From positions 1 through 64,000 of the forward strand of contig BSBK01001873.1 of the NCBI GenBank assembly GCA_027943335.1: a DNA stretch of 64,000 bases, in the 5' to 3' direction. Position 1 is the stretch's first letter; every line of letters starts with the position of its first letter. A program made the position numbers and the translations under genes. Source of the DNA: Chamaecyparis obtusa (Eukaryota; Streptophyta; Pinopsida; Cupressales; Cupressaceae). Under the pieces are notes generated by a model, which saw nothing but the letters and a program-made list of their open reading frames with translations, did no database searches and was not told the origin of the DNA. Shown here one piece after another: positions 52,323 to 63,391 of the stretch.

Positions 52323-53048
52323 TTGTCAGATCTATCTTCCTCGAATGAGGGAAATGTGGGAATGGTAGATGAAAGTTTGATATGTAGTATGACTAAAATA
52401 GGGAGATCAACTAGAGGTCAAAAGATTAAAAAAAATTCAATAAACACATGCAATTTTTCCTTGCTGAAGGGGGGTCATGTTCTTATGATGATGAGACCAA
52501 AGGCGATATCAAGATTCCCTTTCAGTACACACATCTTGAGAAAGAATGGGTACCCAAGGAGCTACCTCCAGTTAACACTGATTTTTGTGTTAATGAGAGG
52601 ATATATCACATAGCTCCATCCTTGTTACATGGTTTGGGCCTATTTTCCATGGATGACATAAAGATATGTTACAACAAATTTGTTGAATTGATGGAGTATG
52701 TCAGACCTTGTTACAATTACAGTGATTGGATGCAAATTGTTCAATAAAAAAAAAAGTATGCATAGGTATGCACTATCAAAAAATTATATACATTGGAAAG
52801 AAAATGATCAAAGTAAAAGATTTTCTATGTACATTGACGGGAGACCAAAAGCAACATGGGATATTGCGAGTTTTATAAATAGTACGCGACCTGGGTCAAT
52901 GAATAAGCAACCCAATTTCATATTCAAGGCATGTGAGGGGAGTCATATTTTTGTGTGTGCGATAAAATCAATAAGTGCAAGGGAAGAACTGCTAATAGAT
53001 TACCATTTGAATCACATAGATACAAACAAAGTTACTATCATGGGGGTG
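52323..53048 (+). pseudogene. SET-domain exon(s), decayed
   Basis: Reading across frameshifts near 52460 and at an A-run (about 52745-52755), the peptide shows: ERIYHIAPSLLHGLGLFSMD (SET start, normally GxGLFA), VELMEYVRPCYNYSDW, RYALSKNYIHWKEND, SMYIDGRPKATWDIASFINS (equivalent to the GNxxRFINHS core) and CAIKSISAREELLIDYHLN (equivalent to the GEELxxDY end). SET domains transfer methyl groups from S-adenosylmethionine to lysine. Here Gly-Glu-Glu is Arg-Glu-Glu and two frames are broken, so activity is doubtful. A good splice donor (GTG/GTAAGT) ends the exon at 53048. Confidence 0.7.
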
Positions 53049-53179
53049 GTAAGTACTATATACCATTTAAACTAACCTCCAGTTTATGATTCCAATATAC
53101 CATTTTATTAATAAGTTTATTTTGCTAAGTCTATTGCTTTCACTTCACTGAAGTTTTTATATTTAATCTTTGTCACAAG

Positions 53180-56080
53180 ATGATATGGATCTAACACATG
53201 ACAACGACCGTGGGGATGCTCCTCCCACCTAGTCTTCAGCAAAGGTAAACCTTATTATAATTGTATAAATTAGATAGTTAAAAAATGTTATATTATTATG
53301 TTATTTTCTTTAGGGATTTGGAGTTATTCTGCTAGTTTTACTGATATTCCTATCACAAACTGATGTTTAGGATAGGGGAAAAGTGCCTACAACAACATAG
53401 GCAATAGATGCAGATATGGATGAGGATATCCCAGATATCCCTAACCTAATAAATATGGTTAAGAAAAAATTAAAAAGGTCAGTGCAGAAATTCTTTCCAT
53501 TTTGGTTGATCCAAATCCAACTGAGGAGACACTGGCGAGGAAAGAGGAATTGATACGGCAAGCACATTATTATGAAGTAAGCAGTAATGAATCTTTAGTT
53601 ATAACAAAAGTTCAATAAAGGTTTATATTTTATACTCTTTTATGTCATGAACTAAAATACGTATGTGTTCTTCTTACATGCTTTTTTGTGTACTCAAGCA
53701 ACTACTCGTGGACATTACAGTGAGACTGGTACTAGTACAACTCCCACCCCAGGTAAAATAATCCTTAAGTTAACAAGTTACAAGGAACTTTTTCTGTGGA
53801 ACATTCATAAACTTCATTGGACTTACTAATTAGAAATGTACATTTTTCATTGGACTTACTGATACCATAGATACAACTAGAGGAAAAGGTATAGTTACAA
53901 CTAAGTCAAATTTCTAAGAAAATATTCACTCAAACTTTATTGAAAGCTACTTACTTTTATTATTTCAGAATGTCTTTGCTAACAATGTATTATTCAGGTC
54001 ATCAAGTGCAGGTGACTCCTATGAGAACAACCCCTCCGAGATCATCGACTGCAATGTCGACAACAAGGAGGGTACAAACATCGATGTCTTCACAATCTAT
54101 GGACGGTAAATCCTTATTTTTCTATATTTGGTTTTGTGTTAATTATGATTTGATAATTTGTACTTTAATATTGGGTACATTTCATAGTGGATTACTTTTG
54201 TGTAGTAGGAGATACACTAGCTACTATGCCGGATTCAGATCAAAGTGCCTATATTGGTGATAATTCAACATCATTTCCTGGATCTACTCATGTTGCTAGC
54301 ACAAGAGTTATGCAGACGTCATTGTTGATGGCCGATAAAGAATTAATACCTTTAAAATATCTTAAGCTTCCAGGTACTTTAAAATTATTATTATTTATAT
54401 TGTAATTGTAATTTACTTATTCATAAGAAATTTTGGATTGATGACCCCATGATGTTTTTGTAGAGAACGATTATTTTTATCAAATGCTTTATGACTTGAC
54501 ATTAATGATATTCAGGCCCACCATACGAACAAGGTGGAACATCATAAGTGAACTAACCCTATCCCACTATTTTTATTTCATATCATTAATTGGTACAATA
54601 TTTTTCCTTTCATTCCATTTCTTTTACTATTTTCAAGGTACACAACTTTAGTTAATTTTTCTATCTAACAATTTTGTGTTTTTTCTTGAAAGGTGGAACT
54701 TACAAGATAAAAAATTAAAAGAACAACTCATAAAAGATTCAGAGCATGAGTTTGGTAGTAACATTTTTTAGGAGAAGAAAATTTTAGAAAAAGATGCCAA
54801 ACATCTTAAGACTATGAGGGACTCAATTAGGAGTCTAGTCCAGAACCCAATGTACAAATGTCCTCCCTTTATTTCAGTGAGGCACTGGAATGAATTCATT
54901 TTGGATGCAAAGGAGAAAGGGGATACTCAAAGAGGAATTACACCACCAAATGAGAAAAAAAGGTATGCTATAGTATTAACTAGTAGAATGTAATTATGCA
55001 CTAATTAGTGATCTTTATATCCATAAAATCTAACATATTTAAAACTTTTCAAAGGTTATAGGACACATCAAAGGCAACAAAGGCCAAGCTACAAAAGATT
55101 GGGCAGCACAAACTTGGCTTTGGTGGTTATTCGAAAGTTCAAGCACAAATTGTAAGTAGTAAATGAAATTCCGGATCAAATTTTTTATAAATTGTAAATA
55201 AATTTGTTTAATCAAACAATACATGGAGAATTCACAATATTAAGCCAAAAATGTAGGGCTCAAAATTTAATTTAGAGGCCACAGAAGAACACAAAAAATT
55301 TCCTTCAAGGAAGGCTATGAAGTCGTGGCTGAATGCCTACGACAAGCTTCTAGTGGCCCAACCCAAGAGTCTCCTGCATCGGTTTAACAGGAAAATAGGC
55401 CAAATGAAAAATATTTGAAATTGAATACTTAAGAAACAATCTATTTGATGTTAATTTTGAACATAAATTGACTATTTTTGTTTTTAAAAACCAAACAATG
55501 ATAACAATGCGCATGACATTGCAATGCAGCCTCGTAATCCTAACATAGAACTTTCACCGCATGATGAAGGCCCTGATGTGCATCGCAGTGTCGATGGAGG
55601 TGTTCATTTGCTATTGAAAATTAATTATGTAATTATTAATACAATTTAACATCTTAAATTGAAATTGGTGTAACCTTTTTTGTGTATATTTTAGAGCATA
55701 TAGAACGTCATGCTAAACGAGAGGAGGATGTTTGGAGTGATCACCATGTTGACTTTGGGGATGATGAAAAATGTTATTGTAGATGATGTGGCACTGCCAG
55801 GTAAAGAAAATCTTTGTTTTGTTCTTTTAATTTTAATTTTTGATTTATAGTTCTTTTAATTAATGAAATACTTGTAGCACTAATATAAAATATTGTGAAT
55901 TTAACCCATGTAGTTGTTATTGCAGTGGACCCCCCTTTGGCACAATAGCCTCGTGTTGCTCAACACATGAGGAGGAGACATGTGTTGAGATCAAAAGTAG
56001 TAGAGGAGGGGAATGCCATAGATATTGATGCTTCGCTTAGCCATTACCTTAAAAAAATGAACAAGAAACAAAATAAATAA
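53180..56080 (+). pseudogene. Exon chain resembling plant PTTA/En-Spm-type transposase region
   Basis: Exons with consensus borders follow the SET exon: about 53180-53244, 53375-53576, 53698-53751, 54000-54107, 54210-54374, 54693-54962, 55055-55151, 55257-55418, a few short ones to 55800, and a last one ending at the stop 56078-56080. The early ones are Thr/Ser-rich (TPMRTTPPRSSTAMSTTRR). The 54693-55418 block reads ISVRHWNEFILDAKEKGDTQ, KATKAKLQKIGQHKLGFGGY and FPSRKAMKSWLNAYDKLL, which I find similar to plant Transposase_24-like sequences (HxxGxGGY). The end reads ASLSHYLKKMNKKQNK. Stops in at least four exons and a frameshift near 53480 show decay. Family assignment is tentative. Whether it was one gene with the SET exon is inference from order and strand. 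Confidence 0.45.
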
Positions 56081-56830
56081 ATGATTGTAATTAACCTTTT
56101 TTGCTAATGAAAGAACGTTGTCTTAATGAATGTAATTTTGTACTAGTAAATGTTGATAAATGATGTGTTGATGAATTATTCATGAATGTTGTGTGTTAAT
56201 GAATGTTATGTGATCATAATGATTGAATGTTATATTTCAAAAATGGATGAATGAATGAATGAATGTCTTCACTAGTTCTTTTCCCAAGGTCTTCACTAAA
56301 TTCCCTTACCTTCAATGTAGATCCAATGGCCAGACACTCTCATAAGTCCTATTCCTCAAGGAAAAGTACCCCTCCCTAGGTACACTCAAGTCCTATTCTC
56401 TTTGCATACAATTCTTATCATTCCTTCAATAGGATAGTATCATTTTGATGCTTGACTTGACATCATTAACTAATGGGTTATTGTTGATTGCTCTTTGTTA
56501 TCATTCTAGATCAATATTTTTTGATCTCATAGTTTATCTTTGATTTTTCTTACTTCCCAAACAATGGATAGCTTTAATCTTACCTTGAATATCCAAAATT
56601 TTCAACCTTGATTGTTTTCATTGTTCACAAAATTATCTATTCACTTCCCCCTTATTGTCCACTTCCCTCTTATTGTACCAAGTACTCCTCCTTTCACCAT
56701 TTATATCAATGCCTTCCTCTTGGTCATCTAGAGGATCATCCATAGAACATTCCTTCCATCATACAACAAAAGGATTATAAATAAAAAGTATCATTTATTT
56801 ATGTATCCATCGATACATTGGATTCAACCT
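56081..56830. other. No gene recognised
   Basis: Contains short GAATGAAT repeats near 56246-56266. No coding frame is supported. Confidence 0.5.
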
Positions 56831-57260
56831 CTACCCTTCCACTTGTTCATCAACTTCTTCTTGTATGATCTCCATCCTTGGAGACAATTCTATCCTTCTA
56901 GCTCTGTCATGACTAGTATCTCTTGCAACTTCATGCTTGGTCTCTTCATCTGAGACTCCTACTACCTTCTCAATGCCTTCATACTTCCTTTCTTCATGTT
57001 CTTTTAGCATTCCTCCCTTATCTTGCCATTCTATTACTATTACTATGGCTTCAAACCTTTCCCATAAGTCTTCTTCTCCATCAAGCCCTTGTGGACTTAG
57101 CCTCTCCTTAACTTGAGCAACTTGTTGGGTCTTCTCATAACCCATTCCTTGACCTTTTTTAGTAGGTCTCCCATCCATCAACTTCCTCTTTGCAACTAGC
57201 CTCCTCACAGGCCACACAACCTTCTTCTCAACTCCTATATGCCAATTTGTGCCCCCCTTA
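56831..57260 (-). CDS. Hypothetical charged protein
   Basis: A 128-codon minus-strand frame starts at 57217 and is open further upstream to about 57260 (WHIGVEKKVVWPVRRLVAKR). It is highly charged (Glu, Lys, Arg), for example DLWERFEAIVIVIEWQDKGG and YEGIEKVVGVSDEETKHEVA. Balanced composition suggests it was or is translated, perhaps as part of a retroelement. No domain is recognised. The G-poor opposite strand could also produce such a frame by composition. Confidence 0.25.
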
Positions 57261-57691
57261 GATCTAAAGGGATTTTAGACTTACTCCATTAGGATGTGTG
57301 TGGACCAATGTCAATAGGATCAATTGTTTGAAGCATGCAGTTGAAAATTCAATACAATTCCATACAATCCAGTGTCCCGATGTTACAATTAATGAACTCC
57401 ATTCCTTAGTGTAAGCCCACAAGCTGCCACAATATTTAAGGATCGTGTGTTATTTTTTGTCACATTTACCAGCTATTGATAATGATGCAAAAATTGTTTT
57501 AAATATTTCACATTATCTACTTGTCCATTGAACATGAAAAAATTCATGCAACATTTGGAGGTGATCATTGTAGTTCTTACTAGGTAGCAGTCAACATCCT
57601 CAAACTTTGCCAATAGTTTCATTTGGGTCCATTGATATCTCATCCTTTTTTATGTTTTGTAGAATATGTTTTTCCCACCATTTTTAACTAG

Positions 57692-58435
57692 GATTCCCTA
57701 TATCGTGAACATAGGGAAACACTAATTAATGATGTTTGCAAAATATTTTCCAACAAAGGAGAAGAATTTGGTCTACTTCAAATGCTTTGGCTCATTGATG
57801 TTGTACAATGCTTGGGAATAGCTAGATATTTTCAAGATCAAATCAAAATGGCACTTGACTATGCTTATAGGTATGTATATTTTCTTTAAAAAAATTCTAA
57901 TGTACATATTTATGCAACTACTATAAATATAACTAAATCTATAAGGTGCTTTAAACTCCAGGGAGTACTATGTTTTAGCATGTTTCATGGTCAAATAACT
58001 TGTCATCATTAATAGGAGCTAGAATCAAAATATTATTGAAGATCTCAACATGACATCATTAGGATTTCGTATGCTTCGATTGAATAGTTATGGTGTTTCA
58101 TTAGGTGATAAATTTTTGAATTCCTTTTGAATTTAACTTTATAGACTCAATTTTTACAATCAGTAAAATATATTCCATTTGTTAGGAATGTAATTCAAAA
58201 ATTCAAAGGTGAGAAAGGACAATTCATTGACATCAAACCTAGTAAAGAATATACTAAACTAGCAAGCATGCTAAATTTATATAAAGCTTCAGAGCTATAT
58301 TTTCCAGGAGAAGCAATATTGAAAGAGGCTAAAGTTTTCACAGTAGCGTACTTGCAAGAAGCTATGAAGGAAATTGGGGAGATAGAAGAAAATAAAACCC
58401 CACTTCAAATGGATTTACATACTTTTTCATGTTAA
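57692..58435 (+). pseudogene. Terpene synthase fragment (gymnosperm TPS-d-like)
   Basis: Three exon remnants are visible. Exon A (57692-57870) encodes SLYREHRETLINDVCKIFSN and LLQMLWLIDVVQCLGIARYF plus QDQIKMALDYAYR, ending at a GT. Exon B (about 58015-58100) has one stop and then IIEDLNMTSLGFRMLRLNSY GVS. Exon C (about 58186-58435) has a one-base frameshift in an A-run at 58196-58201, then KGEKGQFIDIKPSKEY, LASMLNLYKASELYFPGEAI and FTVAYLQEAMKEIGEIEENK. These match the N-terminal helical domain of conifer terpene synthases after the RRx8W region (LGIDRHF, DLNxTALGFRxLRLHGY, LNLYRASxxxFPGE). The catalytic C-terminal domain with DDxxD is absent, so it cannot make terpenes. Confidence 0.85.
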
Positions 58436-58927
58436 TCACAATAGCCAAGTTGAAGGATTTTCCTACCAAGGAGTTAAAAATATGTTACTATCCTCTTTCA
58501 TGATATTTTCTTGATACTATCCTCTTTTCGAGGATAATCTTTTGATAGAAGATGATTGTAGAATACTGAGATGATGAATGATAAAGAAGATTTGAAAATT
58601 TTCATTTGATGATGATTATGAAGAAGATTTGAAAATTTTGCACCAATCTGAATTGGATCAATCATTATTTTAAAATCTTCTTCATCAATCACCATCAACC
58701 ATTTTCCAAGAGAAGCACCTTTCTCTATATGAATCTTGGTTTACATTTCCCTGTAATCTTGGTAATTTGAAGCCATCAATGGAAACTTACAATCCTAAAC
58801 AATTAGTATACCATTGATGGCTTCATAATTATTAAGTGAAAGGGAGTTTTCTGATCTGGAACCCCCTTTGGTGACGATCCTACGCAGTTCCACATAGACA
58901 CAACATGTTCCTTAGAAGACTTAATCT
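58436..58927. other. No gene recognised
   Basis: AT-rich. Short repeats of GAAGATTTGAAAATTTT occur at about 58587 and 58623. No continuation of the terpene synthase is visible. Confidence 0.5.
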
Positions 58928-59187
58928 CACAACAGCTGAGAAACATTCATGTAGACATCATGTTCACAATTATTTGGAGATACAACATAATTGAGTGCTA
59001 TATTCAGACGATGCAATGCAACCACTACTCCTCTGGTTCTAAGTTGACATTGCAGGACCCTACATTGTCAATTTAGAACCGAAGGAGTAGTGATTACATT
59101 GCATCATCTAAATATAGCACTCAATTATGTTGTGTCTCCAAAGAATTGTGACCATGATGCCTACATTTATGTTTCTCAGCTATTGTG
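58928..59187. repeat. Large hairpin: two ~129-bp inverted arms, almost no loop
   Basis: 58928-59056 and 59059-59187 are near-perfect reverse complements with about 15 mismatches by eye. The outer ends read CACAACAGCTGAGAAACAT and its partner, and the centre reads TGCAGG-AC-CCTACA. The structure resembles a foldback MITE or a young inverted-duplication small-RNA hairpin. No clear target duplication is seen. Confidence 0.9.
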
Positions 59188-59208
59188 TCCCTAGACCCCT
59201 TATGACCC

Positions 59209-59275
59209 CTTATGACCCTTTACGATCCCTAAGAATACATCTTAGAGGTCTTAAAGTATCGTAAGGGGTCATAAG
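59209..59275. repeat. Short inverted repeat, 18-bp arms
   Basis: CTTATGACCCTTTACGAT (59209-59226) pairs with ATCGTAAGGGGTCATAAG (59258-59275) with one G-T type mismatch. The CCCCTTATGA motif is also tandemly repeated at 59197-59218. Confidence 0.8.
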
Positions 59276-59299
59276 AGGCTCCTAGGAGGGGCTATATGA

Positions 59300-59825
59300 G
59301 CTTCCACCTTCACGTGATTGGCCCTGTTAAGTAAAGAATGTTCCACTATTCTCAAAACAAAGAGAAGCTCAATATTTCAAGGTCCCAGGGACAAAAAAAA
59401 TTATTCGTAGTCTTTAGTTCATGAAACTGTCCAAACCTGTTTATACGCTTCTGCAACTCATCAACATTGGAGGTCTGAAGGAATCAATTATTTTGTCAAT
59501 TTTGAGAAGGTAATCAAAGTTTGTCTTATCCCTAAAGGGCCTATTTAATGAAGAGGGGGATGCAACTGGTGACAAGGCATCAACAAACAACTCTATCATC
59601 CTGCTCTTCTTCTCATCAAAGGATTACTTAAGCAATAGTTTGAGTACAAAGCCCGCTTCATCTTTATCTGTCATCTAAGATCATATGAACTGGAAAACAA
59701 GAGAATTTGAAGAGTCACGAGTCTTAAGATTGTACTTCATATAGCCAAACTTCATTCAATGGTACATTCAAATATAATACTATAGTTATCTTCATATTGT
59801 TCAATACAAGACTACCTACTAGTAC
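59300..59825. other. No gene recognised
   Basis: No open frame, repeat or RNA signature is seen. Confidence 0.4.
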
Positions 59826-59847
59826 ACACACACACACACACACACAC
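59826..59847. repeat. (CA)n microsatellite
   Basis: About eleven CA units. Confidence 0.9.
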
Positions 59848-60175
59848 CCATGATGTCATCAATTTTTTGACCAAAATGACTATTTAAATCGACATCCAAG
59901 CTATACTCGTGATGTAAAAACTAGTCGACCATTCGACCAAGTTTGGTCCAAATTTCGCATGGATATGTCGGCCAGTCTTGACCACCTACTTGGCTATTTC
60001 GACGTTAATCTAGTCAAAATTTTGACCACTATGCCAGTCGAATGTTTGACAATAAACAAACTAGTGGAAAAATCAATGAACAAAGTTCGACAACAAAAAT
60101 GGTTGTTCAGTCGACCAATTTGTGTCGAAAAATAGACTAATGTGCGTCGAATATTAGGCCAAAATTTACTAGTGA
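59848..60175. repeat. GTCGACC/TTGACC-rich segment, possible DNA-transposon remnant
   Basis: Multiple TCGAC, TTCGAC and GACCA motifs occur on both strands, plus the palindrome GTCAAAATTTTGAC at 60013. Read from the right on the minus strand it begins CACTAGTAAATTTTGGCC, which looks like a CACTA terminus. A matching left terminus is not visible, so this is only a suggestion. Confidence 0.3.
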
Positions 60176-61867
60176 TTTCCTCCATCCACTATCCATTATC
60201 CTTTTCCATCCATATTCTTCATATCATTTATCTTATCCATATCCCCATATCCCTATCCCTTGTCTTATTCATACCCCTCATCCTATCCATCCACCTTCCC
60301 CTTTCATAGATTCTTGCTTCATAAAAATCGCAGCACTAAAACCACAAAAAAATAATAATATCCATGCATTCTTTGGAACATACATTCCTTCATTCCCTCC
60401 ATGAATATTCATACCCATTCCATCCATTTCATACATCCTTTACCCCCCATCTTTCTGTTCATTCTCCTACCTCTAGTGTGGGACATTTTACTCCTTTTCT
60501 ACATCATCCTTGGATCCTCATCTCCTCCCCCCCCTTTTCATCCCCCATATCCTATCACTATCCATTCCCTCCATCTACCTTCCATCCATAACCTATATTA
60601 ATCCCCCTTTCCTCTACCATACCTTTGTTCTCCCTTGTCATTGGTCCTGATCCATTCAATCTTCTTATCCATCTCCCAACTTCCCCCCATAAACATCCAT
60701 TTGTCATTTTCCTCTCATGTCTAATCCATTTCTCTTTCTTCTATTCCATCCACTTCCTTTCTATTCTAATTCTTCCTATCCAATTCTTTTATCTTCTAAT
60801 TCCACTAAATCAAATTCATCTATCTTCTAATCTACTCAATTTCCCTTCTTTCTATCCATTCACTAAAATTCCTCTACTCTCGTCTTATCCTCTCAATTTC
60901 CCATCTTCCTATATTCTTTCTATCTAATTCTTTTCTCCTCCAATCCAATCCTTCCTAATTCATTTATCTTCTAATCATCTCAATTTCCTTTCTTTCTATC
61001 CTCTTCAATCCAATTCCTTTCTACTCCTATTTTCTTATCCAAATCTTCCATTCTATCCAATCCACCCATCAAAAAATCCATAAAATATGAAAAAATGAAA
61101 CTCCCAAATTAGTCCAATCAAGTGCAATCAATACTAATCCAATCAATCCAATCTTGTAATCTTGTATGTCATTCCTTACTCAACCCATCATCTTGACCCA
61201 GAGTAGCTAATAACCCATTGATCCCAATTTTAATCAAATCACCATCATGGGATGTATCCTTCCCAATCCTTTGGATGTGCATTGTTCTTATCATTAAAAT
61301 TTCCATCCTTAATCAATCTTCATCAATCAAAACATTAATTGGTTTTCAGCTTGACTAGGGGTAAGCTGTTGGTTTGCATTCAGTTTGTTATGCATGTTTA
61401 CTTGTTGCTTGTATGTATTATTATTTTTTGCATTTATCATGGTCCTTGCATCCTATTGTCACAATGGCATCACAATCTTCCATATCATGGTGTCATAGGC
61501 ATATGGTTTTATTTGACCCCTTTGTTTTTATCACATACTTGACACATTGTCATCTTGGTTCCTCATACCTTGGTGCATAGTGTTAAGTATAATATCAAAC
61601 TTAGGTTGCTCACACCATTGCAACATGAATTTATCTATTCTTCCTTTTTCATCCATAACCTTTTCCCCTTCCCTCCATACTCCTAATTTTTTCGAGAGCA
61701 CACCCATATTCTCCAAACCCTCATGTCCTCTTGATGGGGCATACCAATCCTTCCTCGTCATCCTTCTTCATCCTTCCATGACTAGGACATCATGCTACTG
61801 GTCTCATCCTTTTTATCCACTATGTTTTAATCTTCTTTGATCTAACATCACTTTGTGATGCTACATC
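60176..61867 (+). mobile_element. G-poor internal 3' part of an LTR element
   Basis: The plus strand is C/T-rich (TCCATCC, TTCTAATC) like 37.3-41.6 kb. It ends in a purine tract followed by an LTR. No pol domain. Open frames such as 60364-60927 reflect the composition. Confidence 0.6.
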
Positions 61868-61881
61868 AAAGAGGGGCAAAA
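61868..61881 (+). other. Polypurine tract
   Basis: AAAGAGGGGCAAAA directly precedes the LTR start TGTAGACTCC. Confidence 0.8.
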
Positions 61882-62990
61882 TGTAGACTCCAACAATTGT
61901 CCTAACAATTACCCTTATCCTAGCTAATTAAATAGATATTTATTATTTATTTAATTTTAGCCTTATTATACCTTAATTAAATAAATTTACATTTATTTAA
62001 TTACACTCATCTTTATCCCTTATCTTTGATTAAATAAATTTACATTTATTTAATTCTATCCCATTTTCCCTCATCCTAATCCTCCATTTAATTAAGTAAA
62101 TGATCTTGTTTATTTAATTAATCCCCTCTTAACCCACTTGAAATTAAATATTACATTTAATTCTATTTGACCACATGGCTCCTAACTTTAACCCTCACCT
62201 AACCTCACTTCCCTAACCTAACTCATCCTTCTAACCCAAGTCAACCCACTTTCCCACTAATTAATCCTAATCTCCCACTTAATCCCATCCTAATCATTTG
62301 CACAATCTTAATCTAAGGATTAAGAAATCCTAACCTAAACCCAAGTCACATGTGACTTTACACACCTTTACACACTTGTCTCCCACATGTCATTGACATG
62401 TCACTTTCCAAACCTTGGTTCTCTCTTTCTCTTCCACCTTTTGACCCATATCATTGACATGTCATTTTCCAAAGTTGCTAACACATGTGTGAGCAACCTT
62501 GGTTCTCCCATCCTCTTACATCTCTTGACCTTTTTCATTGAGCCATCACTTCCTCAAGTTTCTCACACGTGTGAGCAACTTTGGCTCTCTTACACTCTCT
62601 TACACCTTCTTACACTTTGTCATGGACATGTCACTTTCAAAGATTTCTCACACGTGTGAGAGTCATTCTCCCTTTGAATGGTCAAACCCCAATCCACATG
62701 GCATCTACTTGGCCTCCACCTCATGGCCACCTATTTGATCCTAAAGAATCCTATCCCTTCATCTAAATTTGAATCCAAACCATCCATTTCTATAAAATTC
62801 TTATAAATTGAGAGCCCTCTCCTCATTTCCATAAGCCTTTTTCATGCATTGTCATGCTGCAAGATTTGTGAGCAACCACATCCCACCCATCTTTAACAAA
62901 TCAACATCTTTTCTTCATTTGGGAGGTTTTCATGTGTTATTATGTTGAAATAGTTTAATTTTATTTCTTCATTTCCTTATATATGCATGT
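61882..62990 (+). repeat. 3' LTR, same family as 18240
   Basis: Starts TGTAGACTCCAACAATTG and matches 18240-19164 for about 920 bp. A likely TATA box (TTCTTATAAATTGAGAGCC, about 62799) lies where the other copy is truncated. The right end is uncertain because no second full copy or target duplication is visible. 62991-63391 has no gene. Confidence 0.75.
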
Positions 62991-63391
62991 TTGCTTCCAT
63001 ATTTTGAGGTTTGCATGAATATGTTAGGATAAGCTTAGTCTATTTAAGTTTGTTCTTTTGTTATATTTTTATGCAATACAAAAATAAATAAAGAAATGTT
63101 TGAAATCAGCTTATTGCTTCCTATTTAAAGTGAGTTTAGTTCTATATTATGTTCATTAGATTGAGACAATAGAACTAGTGACTAGACAACCTCAAAATGG
63201 AAGATTCCCAAGATGATCCCAATCTTTTTTGAGTTGCAAGATGAAATGTAAAGTAAATTAGGAGGATTGCAAATCTATGAAATGCAAGATTAAACTAAGA
63301 ATGATAATGCAAAGTAAGCTATAGAAATGAACTAGATTAAACAAATGCAATAGTAATCTATGATGTAGTGCAAGATTAATGACTATAAAAT

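Noticed and set aside
59848..60175. CACTA transposon call
   Set aside because: Only one possible terminus (CACTAGTAAATTTTGG on the minus strand) was found, with no left partner or target duplication.
60364..60927. Pro/Ser/His-rich frames
   Set aside because: G-poor, C/T-rich DNA generates such frames. Two overlapping frames are open at once and neither shows a domain.
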